Below, piece by piece: positions 16,841-26,321 of a stretch of 64,000 bases of DNA (its first letter is position 1; each line of letters begins with the position of its first letter). This stretch comes from Clostridium kluyveri (lineage in GTDB: Bacteria > Bacillota > Clostridia > Clostridiales > Clostridiaceae). The position numbers and the translations under genes are program-made. The DNA is taken from the NCBI RefSeq assembly GCF_001902295.1, contig NZ_CP018335.1, positions 1,364,001 to 1,428,000 of the forward strand. Direction: 5' to 3'. The notes under the pieces were generated by a model. The model ran no database searches and was not told the origin of the DNA. It was given only the letters and a program-made list of their open reading frames with translations.

Positions 16841-16879
16841 ATGTTATTTTTAAGAAATAACAATATAGGAGGAAGTATA

Positions 16880-17881
16880 ATGGAAAACTTAAAAATTTAT
16901 TATGATGAAGATGGGAATCTGGATTTATTGAGGGATAAAACAGTGGCAGTTTTAGGCTATGGAAGTCAGGGTCATGCCCATGCACAGAATTTAAAAGACA
17001 GTGGAATTAACGTGGTAATCGGTCTGTATAAAGGGAGTAAGTCCTGGAAAAAGGCAGAGGAGAATGGTTTTGAAGTAATGGAAGCTGCAGATGCTGTAAA
17101 AAAAGCAGATATGGTTATGACACTTATACCAGATGAAAAGCAAAAGGGCCTATATATTGACAGTGTTAAAGATAACTTGACAGAGGGAAAAGTGCTTATG
17201 TTTGCCCATGGATTTAATATACACTTCAATCAGATAACCCCTCCTGAAAATGTGGATGTAATTATGGTTGCACCTAAAGGACCAGGACACATTGTAAGAA
17301 GAGAATATACCGAAGGAAAAGGAGTACCATGCCTTTATGCAGTATACCAGGATTACAGTGGAAAAGCCAAGGACTATGCACTGGCATATGCAAAAGGAAT
17401 AGGAGGCACACGAGGAGGAGTTCTTGAAACTACCTTTAAAGATGAAACAGAGACAGATTTGTTTGGAGAACAGGTAGTACTTTGCGGAGGAATATCAGAG
17501 CTTATAAAAGCAGGATTTGAAACTTTGGTTGAAGCAGGATATGCACCTGAAAATGCATACTTTGAGTGTATGCATGAGATGAAATTGATTGTGGATTTGA
17601 TGAATGAAGGCGGATTAAGCTATATGAGATATTCCATAAGTGATACTGCTGAATATGGAGATTACAGTATAGGCAAGAGAATAATAACAGAGGATACAAG
17701 AAAAGAGATGAAAAAGGTACTTGGAGAAATTCAAGATGGTACTTTTGCAAAGAACTGGATACTGGAAAACCAGACAGGAAGACCTTCATTTATTGCAAAG
17801 AGGAAAAAAGAACAGAACCATCTTATTGAGGTAGTTGGAAAAAAACTTAGGGCTATGATGTCCTGGATAAACAGCAAATAA
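16880..17881 (+). CDS. ilvC: Ketol-acid reductoisomerase
   Basis: A 333-residue class I KARI that converts 2-acetolactate or 2-aceto-2-hydroxybutyrate to the dihydroxy acids of Val/Leu/Ile synthesis with NAD(P)H and Mg2+. The start ATG at 16880 follows AGGAGGAAG; the frame is open upstream through the T-box, but there is no start signal there. The Rossmann motif GYGSQGHAHAQ is present, as are the metal-binding acidic residues in ETETDLFGEQ and in the CMHEMKLIVDL segment. The cofactor-phosphate loop reads GLYKGSKSW, with Tyr where most NADPH enzymes have Arg, but both serines are kept. It is separated from ilvB by 16 kb, so the ilv genes are scattered here. Confidence 0.95.
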   Translation: MENLKIYYDEDGNLDLLRDKTVAVLGYGSQGHAHAQNLKDSGINVVIGLYKGSKSWKKAEENGFEVMEAADAVKKADMVMTLIPDEKQKGLYIDSVKDNLTEGKVLMFAHGFNIHFNQITPPENVDVIMVAPKGPGHIVRREYTEGKGVPCLYAVYQDYSGKAKDYALAYAKGIGGTRGGVLETTFKDETETDLFGEQVVLCGGISELIKAGFETLVEAGYAPENAYFECMHEMKLIVDLMNEGGLSYMRYSISDTAEYGDYSIGKRIITEDTRKEMKKVLGEIQDGTFAKNWILENQTGRPSFIAKRKKEQNHLIEVVGKKLRAMMSWINSK

Positions 17882-17905
17882 TTATAATTATAGAGTTAAC
17901 ATATT

Positions 17906-17940
17906 AAATTTGGAAGCTTAAAGCTTCCAAATTTTTATTT
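17906..17940 (+). terminator. Terminator of ilvC
   Basis: A perfect 14-bp palindrome (17906-17919 with 17921-17934, AAATTTGGAAGCTT and its complement) runs into TTTTTATTTT. Confidence 0.85.
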
Positions 17941-18045
17941 TAAACTTCTGATTTGTGTAAAAATAAATGAGGATAAATATGGTATAATAATATACATATT
18001 ATAATTAAATATTAGTATCAGCTTAAAATTAATGGTATTAAATAA

Positions 18046-18075
18046 TTGACAACGTTAACACTTCTAACGTATTAT
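18046..18075 (+). promoter_or_regulatory. Promoter with an inverted repeat in its spacer
   Basis: TTGACA (18046-18051) and TATTAT (18070-18075) are separated by 18 bp. The spacer carries ACGTTA (18052-18057) and TAACGT (18065-18070), a perfect 6-bp inverted repeat, a typical repressor position for the VIT/VWA gene downstream. Confidence 0.5.
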
Positions 18076-18114
18076 TTTTACATATTCTATATAGATTGAG
18101 AAGGAGGCGAGTTT

Positions 18115-20535
18115 ATGTTACCTTATGACAAAACAAATAAGGGGATTGATGATGGGATATTATTGAAAAAAGTGAGTATTACAGGTAACCTTTGTGCAGG
18201 GTATGGAGAAGTATTTATAAATCAAATTTATGAAAATTGCAGTGATGAAGATATAGAAGGAGTATATATTTTTCCTATTCCAGTTACAGCATTAATATCT
18301 GGATTTGAAGCAGAAATAGGTGGAAGAACCTTAAAAGCAATAGTGGAAGAGAAAGATAAGGCTCTGCAGGTGTATGAGAATGCAAGAATTCGAGGAGATA
18401 GTATTTTTTCATTGGAAGAATTCAGTCCTCATTTCTTCAAAATAAGTATAGGTAAAATAATTTCCGGGGAAACTGTAAAAATAAAACTTTCCTATATAGA
18501 CGAATTAGATTATAAAGACAGTACTTTTAAATTTACCATACCTGCAATTTCAGAACCTAAAATAATAAGAAGTAAATCTAGAATTGAAGAATTAAGAAGT
18601 AATTTGGTCAATAGACTTGGAATAAAGAAGGGTAAGGATGAAGATTTTGAATTTAAGGTAAATATAATAGTGGAATCTTTAAGCAAAGTTAACTTTAGAT
18701 GTCCCTACCATAAAATAAAAGTAGAGAGGGAAGGAGACACAGTAGCCAAGATAACTTTAGAGGAAGACTATTATTTAATGGATAAAGAATTTATATTGTT
18801 TATCAAAGAGAGAGAAACCCTTGAAGCAGATGGAATGATTTATGAATATAAAGAAAATGACAGGCAAAAAGGAATAGTATATATAAGAATGATTCCAAAG
18901 CTTGATCCTTATGAGGAAGAGATTAAGGAAAATTATATATTTTTAATTGATATTTCAGATACCATGAAAGGTGAAAAGTTGGAACAGGCAAAAAATGCAC
19001 TTCAGCTTTGTATAAGGAACTTATCTAAAGGTGATACTTTCGATATAATAGCCATGGGAGTAAATTTAATAGATTTTTCAAAAGATGGAATGATAGAATT
19101 TGACCAGGATTCTTTAAGAAAAGCTTCTAAATGGATAGATAATTTGGATACGGAAGAAGATGCAGATATATTTGGGGCAATAAGGTATAGTCTGGAGAAA
19201 GAAGGGGATAAAAATACAATACTTTTATTTACTGATGATTTGGTAGATGATGAAGAAAATATACTTGCCTATGTGAAAGAAAATATAGGTGACAATAGAA
19301 TATTTACTTTTGGAATAGATTCATCTGCCAATAACTATTTTCTAAATAAGCTGGCTCATGAAAGCTGCGGAAAAGCAGAGTTTATAGATATAGACGAGAG
19401 AATAGAAGATATAGTACTAAGACAATTTAATAGAATACAAAATCCCCAAGTTCATAACATAGAAATTGACTGGGGTGAACTTAAGGTTAGAAATTCTTAT
19501 CCTAGAACCATAGAATACATGTATGATAGAGAACCTTTTTCAATATTTGCAAATGTACTGGGAGAAGTAGGAGGGCAGATAGTATTAAAGGGAAATGTAG
19601 ATGGAAAAGAATATATACAAAAGGTGGATATAGATAATTTTAATACAGAAGAAAATGCTAACCTGTTAAAAAAAATATGGGCTAAAAAAAGAATAAAATC
19701 CCTGGAAATAAATATGAGAGCCGAAAGAGGAACAGTAAGGGAAAGCATGAGAAAAAAAATAATAGAACTTTCAAAGGACAATAAACTTATAAGCTCTGAA
19801 ACAACGTTTATACTAATGGAACTTAGGGAAGAACCGGTGCTTGGAATTCAGCTTAGAGATATAATTCCTATAAAAGTAAAAGAAAATACTTTAAATCAAA
19901 ATAAAATGGATGAAGACACAGGAACGGGGTTTTTATACAGAAGCTTTATATATGAGGATGATGTGGAAATAAGTCTTAGCGATAACAAATATTTAGATAA
20001 AAAGTATCCGAGGGAAAAACTTTTAAGGATAATTGCAAAAAATCAATTTGCAGATGGGGCTTTTGTGGATTACGAAGACAGCAGTGTAGAGGATAAAATA
20101 GAAACTACAGCTATGGTTATGCTTGCTTTTATTATAGGAAAAGAGAATATAGATATATATACGAATCAGCTGAATAAAGCAGTAAGTTTTATATGTGAAA
20201 ACTATGATGAAGTAGAATTTGATGTAAGATGTGATATTTTAAAATTATCAATTTTAGTGTTAAACAAGATAAAGAAAAAGAAATTATTAAAGGATAAATA
20301 TATCCCAAAGGCTGATAATACAATAGAAAAGCTATGTGAGAAGCTTCACAGCAGAGAAGAGACTAAACCTGTACTTAAAAATCTAATGAGCAATTCTTTT
20401 AATAAAAATGTGGCGTCCTTATTTACATTAAGTGAAGATAAAAAATATATAAAAGAGAATATAACTATAATTGAAGAGAGAAATTCCATATTTGACATGT
20501 CAAAATTAGCTGTGTTGAAGGGATTGAAAAGTTAA
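18115..20535 (+). CDS. VIT and von Willebrand factor A domain protein
   Basis: An 806-residue protein with a start ATG behind AAGGAGG. Residues ~10-135 form a VIT (vault/inter-alpha-trypsin) domain, recognisable by VFINQIYENCSDEDIEGVYIFPIP and GETVKIKLSYIDEL. Residues ~275-450 form a VWA domain (FLIDISDTMKG). The MIDAS motif is DISDT rather than the canonical DxSxS, but D, S and T ligands are still present and a later LFTDD may complete the site. The C-terminal 250 residues are alpha-helical and unassigned. There is no signal peptide, so it is probably cytoplasmic. Such VIT-VWA proteins are widespread in Clostridia without defined function. It is a single-gene unit closed by a hairpin at 20542-20567. 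Confidence 0.85.
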   Translation: MLPYDKTNKGIDDGILLKKVSITGNLCAGYGEVFINQIYENCSDEDIEGVYIFPIPVTALISGFEAEIGGRTLKAIVEEKDKALQVYENARIRGDSIFSLEEFSPHFFKISIGKIISGETVKIKLSYIDELDYKDSTFKFTIPAISEPKIIRSKSRIEELRSNLVNRLGIKKGKDEDFEFKVNIIVESLSKVNFRCPYHKIKVEREGDTVAKITLEEDYYLMDKEFILFIKERETLEADGMIYEYKENDRQKGIVYIRMIPKLDPYEEEIKENYIFLIDISDTMKGEKLEQAKNALQLCIRNLSKGDTFDIIAMGVNLIDFSKDGMIEFDQDSLRKASKWIDNLDTEEDADIFGAIRYSLEKEGDKNTILLFTDDLVDDEENILAYVKENIGDNRIFTFGIDSSANNYFLNKLAHESCGKAEFIDIDERIEDIVLRQFNRIQNPQVHNIEIDWGELKVRNSYPRTIEYMYDREPFSIFANVLGEVGGQIVLKGNVDGKEYIQKVDIDNFNTEENANLLKKIWAKKRIKSLEINMRAERGTVRESMRKKIIELSKDNKLISSETTFILMELREEPVLGIQLRDIIPIKVKENTLNQNKMDEDTGTGFLYRSFIYEDDVEISLSDNKYLDKKYPREKLLRIIAKNQFADGAFVDYEDSSVEDKIETTAMVMLAFIIGKENIDIYTNQLNKAVSFICENYDEVEFDVRCDILKLSILVLNKIKKKKLLKDKYIPKADNTIEKLCEKLHSREETKPVLKNLMSNSFNKNVASLFTLSEDKKYIKENITIIEERNSIFDMSKLAVLKGLKS

Positions 20536-20541
20536 AGTTCT

Positions 20542-20567
20542 GCTGGCATAAAGTCTAGTATGCCAGC
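20542..20567. terminator. Hairpin between convergent genes
   Basis: GCTGGCATA (20542-20550) pairs perfectly with TATGCCAGC (20559-20567). It lies between the VIT/VWA gene (+) and the LSm-like gene (-) and has only a weak T tract. Confidence 0.6.
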
Positions 20568-20574
20568 CTAAGTT

Positions 20575-21111
20575 TTAAATATTGCCGTGGATAAAGCCGG
20601 TTATTTTGTCAATGGGGATGTCCACAAAGGTGTTTATGTCATCATTTCTGCAATTTTGTTCTGAATTACAGTTGTCAAAAGGTAAAATATCATCATAAGG
20701 ATTTAAATTATCGTTGTAGTTATTTTCTGGTCTACAAACCGGAGCTTCTGCTATATTAAGTGCAAGCCTTATAAAATAATGATTTACCTCTATTAACATT
20801 CCCGTAAAGTTATACATACGAGAATCTCCGCCGGATGTGTATATGGTTGCCCTTTTTCCTGTATGTTTTTTTAAATTATCTATAAAACTTATGGAACCAA
20901 TGTTGTTACAATCATTACATTCTAATTTATTTTCATCCAGTTCATTCATACAGACTGTATTTTCCCCTAGCGTAGTATCTGCCTTACAATCTTCTTTTAC
21001 TTCTATATAATTAGAATCTATAGGTGATTTTTCGTTAGGAATAAAATAGGCTTCATCTTCGTTATTTGAATGGTGGCCTCTAGGATGTCTTCTATGATGA
21101 TGTCTGCTCAA
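20575..21111 (-). CDS. Hypothetical protein with His/Arg-rich N-terminus and an LSm-like segment
   Basis: About 178 residues. The start is placed at the TTG 9 bases after AAAGGAG (plus position 21111); a TTG three codons earlier touches the Shine-Dalgarno sequence. The N-terminus is basic and His-rich (SRHHHRRHPRGHHS) and is followed by an acidic low-complexity stretch with several Cys. Residues ~85-125 (KKHTGKRATIYTSGG ... FTGMLIEVNHYFIRLAL) and the end (VDIPIDKITGFIHGNI) form a split small beta-barrel pattern like LSm-type or YuiA-like small proteins of spore formers. A spore-coat role is conceivable because His-rich small proteins occur there, but nothing here proves it. It is monocistronic and convergent with the VIT/VWA gene. 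Confidence 0.65.
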   Translation of the reverse strand: MSRHHHRRHPRGHHSNNEDEAYFIPNEKSPIDSNYIEVKEDCKADTTLGENTVCMNELDENKLECNDCNNIGSISFIDNLKKHTGKRATIYTSGGDSRMYNFTGMLIEVNHYFIRLALNIAEAPVCRPENNYNDNLNPYDDILPFDNCNSEQNCRNDDINTFVDIPIDKITGFIHGNI

Positions 21112-21280
21112 TGTATTCAACTCCTTTCTATAAAAAATAATGGAAAGTTGTTCTGAAGAACATAGGAGTATTAGCTAATTGCCGGCTTAGATAAAATTTA
21201 AAAGTAAGCTGCAGGACTTTACTCCTAATCTATAATATGAATTAAAATTAATTTGTGACATCAATTTAATTTTTTAAATA

Positions 21281-21325
21281 AAAAGCAGAAGCCATAGATT
21301 TTTAGCATCTATGGCTTCTGCTTTT
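21281..21325 (-). terminator. Terminator of the RND efflux operon
   Basis: A 19-bp perfect inverted repeat (21281-21299 with 21307-21325) lies just beyond the stop of the membrane-fusion gene. On the minus strand it is followed by TTTTATTT. The stretch 21112-21280 otherwise contains the upstream region of the LSm-like gene. Confidence 0.85.
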
Positions 21326-21336
21326 TGAATTAAAAT

Positions 21337-22614
21337 TTATTTTAGTATTTTAACTTTATCACCGTCATTTAAAAAGGTTTGACCTTCTGGTACTATAGTA
21401 TCTCCTGCATGTACCTTTGAAGATATTATCTGGGTAATCTTATCATTTGAAAGTCCTGTATTTACAGATATTTTCTTTATTTTATTGTCTTCTACTTTAT
21501 AGAGGTAGGAAACTCCATTTTCCATTTTTACAGCCTGGTTGGCTACAGTAAGTACATTATCCTCAGTCTCATCAGGTAAGGATATCTTAACAAACATGCC
21601 TGGTTTTAAATCTCCTCCTGAGTTAGGTACCTTTATTTTAATTAAATATTCTTTAGTTGTACTGTCCGCATCAGGATTTATAGTTTCTATAGAACCTGTT
21701 ATTTCCTTATTGGATAGAGAAGGAATAGTTACAGGTATGGATTGATTTACTTTAATCTTTGAAAGCATATTTCCCGGTACAGTTGCCTCTATTATAAGTG
21801 AACTCAAGTCAATTATAGTTATGGAAGCTGTTGCGGTAGGAGAAATTTCTCCTTCATGTATGTTTACAGCAGATACAATACCAGAAATAGGAGCCTTAAT
21901 CATGGTATCGTTAATTTGGGACTGTATTGAATCCACAGCGGCTTCAGCCTGGGTTACCTGAGCTTGAGCTACATCTACAGATTCAGGGCCAATTTTCTGT
22001 TGAATTAAGCTTAGATTCTGTTGTGCAGAAGATAAGGTTACAGATGCACTGTCAAGTTTAGTTTTAGCAGTATCTAGTTCCTGCTTTGATGCAGCACCGG
22101 AAGAGTATAATGACTCTGTTCTATTATAACTGCTTTGGGCATCGTCATAGGATATTTTAGCACTATCTACTGCCTGCTGGGCTTGTACAACCTGTTGTTC
22201 CACTCCTGAACTCTTTGTTTTATTTAAATTAGCTTTGGCAGAGTCTATACTTGCCTGCTGTTGTTTCAACTGGGCCTGCAGAGAGTCTGAATCAAGAGTA
22301 AATAATGTTTCTCCACTTTTTACTGTACTGCCGACTTTTACATTTAAAGTCTTAACTTTTCCAGGTGATTTAGGAGATACTGAAACTTCTTCCTTAGCAG
22401 TTAATTTTCCCGAATAATTTACATCTGTAGATAAAGAAGAAAGTTCTACTTTGATTACTTTTACATTTTTGATGGAATTTGTAGTTTCTGTACTTTTATT
22501 TTTTATTATATTATGTACTATGCTAAAGATGATTAAAACTGCCAGTACAATTAATACTATTTTGCCCACATTATTCTTTAGTTTTAAAATAATATTTTTC
22601 ATAACATTACTCAT
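21337..22614 (-). CDS. RND efflux system periplasmic-adaptor/membrane fusion protein (HlyD/MacA-like)
   Basis: A 425-residue protein with one N-terminal transmembrane helix (about 15-35, IVLIVLAVLIIFSIV), a beta-barrel/lipoyl half-motif (VSVSPKSPGKVKTLNVKVGSTVKSGETLF), a long alpha-helical hairpin (~110-225, rich in Q/A/S), the second lipoyl half (MIKAPISGIVSAVNIHEGE) and C-terminal barrels. It links the RND pump to the cell envelope. In a Gram-positive host there is no outer membrane, so substrates would be released at the wall. The start ATG lies 2 bases after the pump gene stop and has AGGAGGTG, so translation is coupled. Third gene of a MarR-RND-MFP operon. Confidence 0.9.
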   Translation of the reverse strand: MSNVMKNIILKLKNNVGKIVLIVLAVLIIFSIVHNIIKNKSTETTNSIKNVKVIKVELSSLSTDVNYSGKLTAKEEVSVSPKSPGKVKTLNVKVGSTVKSGETLFTLDSDSLQAQLKQQQASIDSAKANLNKTKSSGVEQQVVQAQQAVDSAKISYDDAQSSYNRTESLYSSGAASKQELDTAKTKLDSASVTLSSAQQNLSLIQQKIGPESVDVAQAQVTQAEAAVDSIQSQINDTMIKAPISGIVSAVNIHEGEISPTATASITIIDLSSLIIEATVPGNMLSKIKVNQSIPVTIPSLSNKEITGSIETINPDADSTTKEYLIKIKVPNSGGDLKPGMFVKISLPDETEDNVLTVANQAVKMENGVSYLYKVEDNKIKKISVNTGLSNDKITQIISSKVHAGDTIVPEGQTFLNDGDKVKILK

Positions 22615-22616
22615 GA

Positions 22617-25600
22617 TTACACCTCCTGGATTTTTGGATGTTTCTTTATTTTTCTAAGCATATAGTTTTTAAAGTCATCCAATAATGTATAAACTACAGG
22701 TAATATTATAGGAGTAAGAATAGTAGAAGCTATCATTCCACCTATAACTACAAGAGCCATGCTGGATTTTATTTCACTGCCTTCTCCAAGAGATAGGGCA
22801 GAAGGAAGCATACCTACAATCATAGTTGCAGAGGTCATTATAATAGGTCTCAGTCTTCTTTCTCCAGATTCAATAAGAGCTTCTCTTAAATTCTTTCCCC
22901 GCTTCATGAGGGTATTTGTATAGTCAATTAAAAGTGTACCATTTTTAGAAGCTAATCCATCCAGCATTATAAATCCTATAAGAGACATCATATTCAAGGT
23001 TTTACCAGTAATTGCAAGTATTCCTATGGCTCCTATTAGAGCACAAGGGAGAGATATCATTCTGATAAATGGAGTCAAGAAGGATTCGTAGAGTACAACT
23101 AATATCATGTAAATAAGTACTAAGGAAATAATCAATACTTCTATAAGAGAAGTAAAGTTAGTTGACATACTCTCCTGATTTCCACCAAATTTAATTTCAT
23201 AACCTTCTGGAACAGATAATGGCTTTAACTTTTCAGTTAAATCCTTACTTACAGCACCAAGGGCCCTTCCCTGGATATTCGCAGAAACAGTAGCGACATC
23301 TTGTCTATCCTGTCTTGATATAGATTTTGGACTGTCAGCTTTTACTATTTTTGCAACTTCACTTATAGGAACAGATTGACCTGAACTGCTGATTATTTTT
23401 ATAGAGCCTATATCTGAAGCGGTTTTTACATATTTATCGTTAAATTTTACTGTTATATCATAGTCGTCTCCTTTGGTTGTATATATTCCTGCAGATGAAC
23501 CTTGAATTGCGGTTCTCAGTACTGAAGATAAATCTGATATGGATACACCATACTGGGATGCGGCCAATCTGTCCATCTGTACTTTTAATTCACTGTCACT
23601 TGCCTTGGTAGAATTATCCACATCTGTAATACCTGAAACTGTTTTTATTGTTTCTTCTACCTTGTTGGATATTTCACTTATGGTATCTGAATCATCACCT
23701 AATATTTGAATTGATATAGGTTTACTGCTGCCGCTGCTTACATCAGATTCAACCACAGAAAAATCTGTTCCTGAAAGTGAAGCATTTCCCCAGCTTCGAA
23801 CTTTTTTAGCCACTTCAGATTGAGATATGGTTCTTTCAGCTTTAGGGTAAAGTTCTACATATATGCTTGCAGTATTTGAAGTGCTGGAATTTACACTGTC
23901 ACCGCTGGAACCTATCATAGCATAATAAGTTTTTATTTCTTTAACTCCATGTAAATAGTTTTCTACTTGTTTAACACTTTTGTCCATCTGATTTAAGGTT
24001 GCTCCTGAATCAAAGGTCATATTTATATTAAAGGAGCTTTGATCCGTGGAAGGAATAAGTTCTGTTCCTATGGCACCTGCTGGTATTAAGAGTATAGTAC
24101 CTATTAATGCAGCTATACTAATAATTAGCACTCTTTTCCTGTGATTTAATGACCATATGAGAGCTTTTTTATAGGTTACAGTTATGTTATCTAGAGAATT
24201 TGAAAGAGAACTAAACATTTTATAAATTTTAGTATTTTTAATTCTGGTAAATCTACCAGAAGCTTTTTTATGGTTGTCGTCATTTCCTTTAAACACTCTG
24301 GATGCCAGCATAGGAGTAATGGTAAAGGAAACAAATAGGGAAAATAATGCTGCAAAAGCTATGGTCAATCCAAATTCTTTAAAGAACTGTCCTGCCATGC
24401 CTGATATAAATGCAACTGGAGCAAATACAACTACATCGCAAAGTGTTATGGCAATAGCCGCGAGACCTATTTCATTACGTCCATCTATAGCCGCTTGATG
24501 GGGATGTTTTTTCATGGATAGATGTTGTTTTATGTTATCCAGTACAACAATTGAATCATCTACCAAAATACCTATACAGAGGGATAAGCCCATAAGAGAC
24601 ATCATATTTAGTGTAAATTTCATAACATACATCATAAAAAAGGTGGCAATAAGGGAGGTAGGTATGGCTACAAGTACTATTAATGAAGATTTCCAGCTCT
24701 TTAAGAATATAAATAAAACTAAAGCAGTGGTTATTATACCTTCTATTAAAGTACGTTTTATCTCAGTAAGAGATGAAGTTATAAATTTAGTACTATCGTA
24801 GGCAGCCACTAAATTTATTCCTTTTGGCAGCCGTTTTTTAACTTTTTCAAGTTCTGCATTTATATTATTTACAGTTTCAATTACATTTGCATCACTTTGT
24901 TTTTGTATGCTTATTCCTATGGTATCTTTACCGTTTATTCTTATGTATTGATTTTCATCGGGATATTCTAAATTTATGTCAGCTATATCAGACAAACGAA
25001 CAGTACCCCCAATTGAAGTAGGTATTAATAAATTTCTTATTTCATCTATATCTTCAAGTTGACTCATGATTCTTACAGTTTCATTTAGGTTATCTTGTTT
25101 TATTTGACCTGCAGGAAAGCTTACATTATCTGATTGCAATTTAGAAATTAGTAGGCTTGTATTTACTCCATAGAATTCTACAGCGGCTTTATCCAGTTTT
25201 ATAATAAGCTGTTTTTGCTGGGTTCCAAGGAGAGAGACATTTCCTACACCCTCAACTTTTTTGAGAGAGTCTGTTATATTGTTGGATTCATTATACAATT
25301 CTTCGTGGGATACATTTCCAGACACGGATAACATCAAAACAGGCATGGCATTTGTGTCCATTTTAAATAAAAGAGGTTTGTCTGCATTTTTAGGAAGTTT
25401 AGCTTGAGCAGTATCTACAGCTTTTTGTACATCTAAAAAGGCAGTATTCATATTTGCATCACTTTTAAACATTATAGTGGTTTGTCCATATCCTTCGCTT
25501 GCAGTAGATTGCAGGGTGTCAATACCACTTATACCAGCTACAGAATCTTCAATAGGTTTTACTACATCTTTTTTTATGTCTTCAGCACTGGCACCGGAAT

Positions 25601-25751
25601 ATGTAGTGGATATAGAAATTACAGGTATATTTATAGATGGCATAAGATCTGCCCCTAAATTACTATAACCAAATACTCCAAGACCTAACAAGAACAACAG
25701 TAACATGGTTATTGCCGCTGGCTTTCGTACAGATAGTTCAGTTAAGTTCAT
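22617..25751 (-). CDS. RND-family efflux pump (AcrB/SwrC type)
   Basis: A 1044-residue inner-membrane pump with the usual two-fold repeat of six helices and a large extracytoplasmic loop each: TM1 at ~11-30, loop ~35-330, helices ~335-540, second loop ~560-855, helices ~860-1030. The proton-relay pair Asp-Asp is present in TM4 (GILVDDSIVVLDNI). It belongs to the HAE/SwrC branch common in Firmicutes, which exports lipopeptides, drugs or lipids; the substrate here is unknown. The start ATG overlaps the MarR stop (ATGA, 25748-25751), so the regulator and pump are co-translated. The gene order pump-then-adaptor is the reverse of the usual order. Confidence 0.93.
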   Translation of the reverse strand: MNLTELSVRKPAAITMLLLFLLGLGVFGYSNLGADLMPSINIPVISISTTYSGASAEDIKKDVVKPIEDSVAGISGIDTLQSTASEGYGQTTIMFKSDANMNTAFLDVQKAVDTAQAKLPKNADKPLLFKMDTNAMPVLMLSVSGNVSHEELYNESNNITDSLKKVEGVGNVSLLGTQQKQLIIKLDKAAVEFYGVNTSLLISKLQSDNVSFPAGQIKQDNLNETVRIMSQLEDIDEIRNLLIPTSIGGTVRLSDIADINLEYPDENQYIRINGKDTIGISIQKQSDANVIETVNNINAELEKVKKRLPKGINLVAAYDSTKFITSSLTEIKRTLIEGIITTALVLFIFLKSWKSSLIVLVAIPTSLIATFFMMYVMKFTLNMMSLMGLSLCIGILVDDSIVVLDNIKQHLSMKKHPHQAAIDGRNEIGLAAIAITLCDVVVFAPVAFISGMAGQFFKEFGLTIAFAALFSLFVSFTITPMLASRVFKGNDDNHKKASGRFTRIKNTKIYKMFSSLSNSLDNITVTYKKALIWSLNHRKRVLIISIAALIGTILLIPAGAIGTELIPSTDQSSFNINMTFDSGATLNQMDKSVKQVENYLHGVKEIKTYYAMIGSSGDSVNSSTSNTASIYVELYPKAERTISQSEVAKKVRSWGNASLSGTDFSVVESDVSSGSSKPISIQILGDDSDTISEISNKVEETIKTVSGITDVDNSTKASDSELKVQMDRLAASQYGVSISDLSSVLRTAIQGSSAGIYTTKGDDYDITVKFNDKYVKTASDIGSIKIISSSGQSVPISEVAKIVKADSPKSISRQDRQDVATVSANIQGRALGAVSKDLTEKLKPLSVPEGYEIKFGGNQESMSTNFTSLIEVLIISLVLIYMILVVLYESFLTPFIRMISLPCALIGAIGILAITGKTLNMMSLIGFIMLDGLASKNGTLLIDYTNTLMKRGKNLREALIESGERRLRPIIMTSATMIVGMLPSALSLGEGSEIKSSMALVVIGGMIASTILTPIILPVVYTLLDDFKNYMLRKIKKHPKIQEV

Positions 25752-26239
25752 TTTTTACCCTCCTTAGTCATAGATATAATAGTTTTATTTTTATAATTTC
25801 TAAGAGCATAATTTAATTTTGAAAAACCATAAGTTATGTTTCTCAGATCCTCTTTACTTAAAATAGAAACTGTTTCTTCTAAGAAGTCATATTTTATTTT
25901 ATTCAATTTTTCCAGATAGTTAATTCCATCAAGGGTAAGAGACAGCATAACAATCCTCCTGTTATAATCCGGTCTATATCTGTGTACAAATCCTTTGTTT
26001 ACAAATTTATTACTTAAATTTGTAACAGCGGCAGGAGTTATTCCAAGATCTTTTGCAAGCTCGCTTACTTTATATTCACCCTGTTCTTTAAGCTGCTGCA
26101 GGAAAAATAGTTGAGCAATAGGAAGCTTTTCTTCATATCTAAAGCTATTACTCATTATATATTTAATAAGTAAAAAAAAATCATCGAAATTTTTTTTTAT
26201 ATCTTCAATAATGAGTAAGTCATCTTTTTGACAGTTCAT
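25748..26239 (-). CDS. MarR-family transcriptional regulator of the efflux operon
   Basis: A 163-residue winged-helix regulator. The start is the ATG at plus 26239 because AAAGGAGGT lies 6 bases before it; an in-frame ATG 16 codons upstream has no Shine-Dalgarno sequence. The MarR core shows YKVSELAKDLGITPAAVTNLSNKFVNKGFVHRYRPDYNRRIVMLSLT, with the recognition helix and the wing DxxDRR-like loop (PDYNRR). It is the first gene of the operon and probably autoregulates it, releasing DNA when a substrate of the pump binds. The operator was not identified with certainty; a CTAATTAG palindrome sits next to the ribosome binding site. Confidence 0.9.
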   Translation of the reverse strand: MNCQKDDLLIIEDIKKNFDDFFLLIKYIMSNSFRYEEKLPIAQLFFLQQLKEQGEYKVSELAKDLGITPAAVTNLSNKFVNKGFVHRYRPDYNRRIVMLSLTLDGINYLEKLNKIKYDFLEETVSILSKEDLRNITYGFSKLNYALRNYKNKTIISMTKEGKK

Positions 26240-26321
26240 TTCAATACCTCCTTTGCTAATTAGTACATGAATAAAATATTTAGCCATTAAATATTTTATA
26301 AATATATAATATACAGATTAA

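Noticed and set aside
16778..16879. N-terminal extension of ketol-acid reductoisomerase reaching into the leader
   Set aside because: The frame is open, but the stretch is the T-box antiterminator/terminator; the real start has AGGAGG at 16868-16873 and gives the normal family length.
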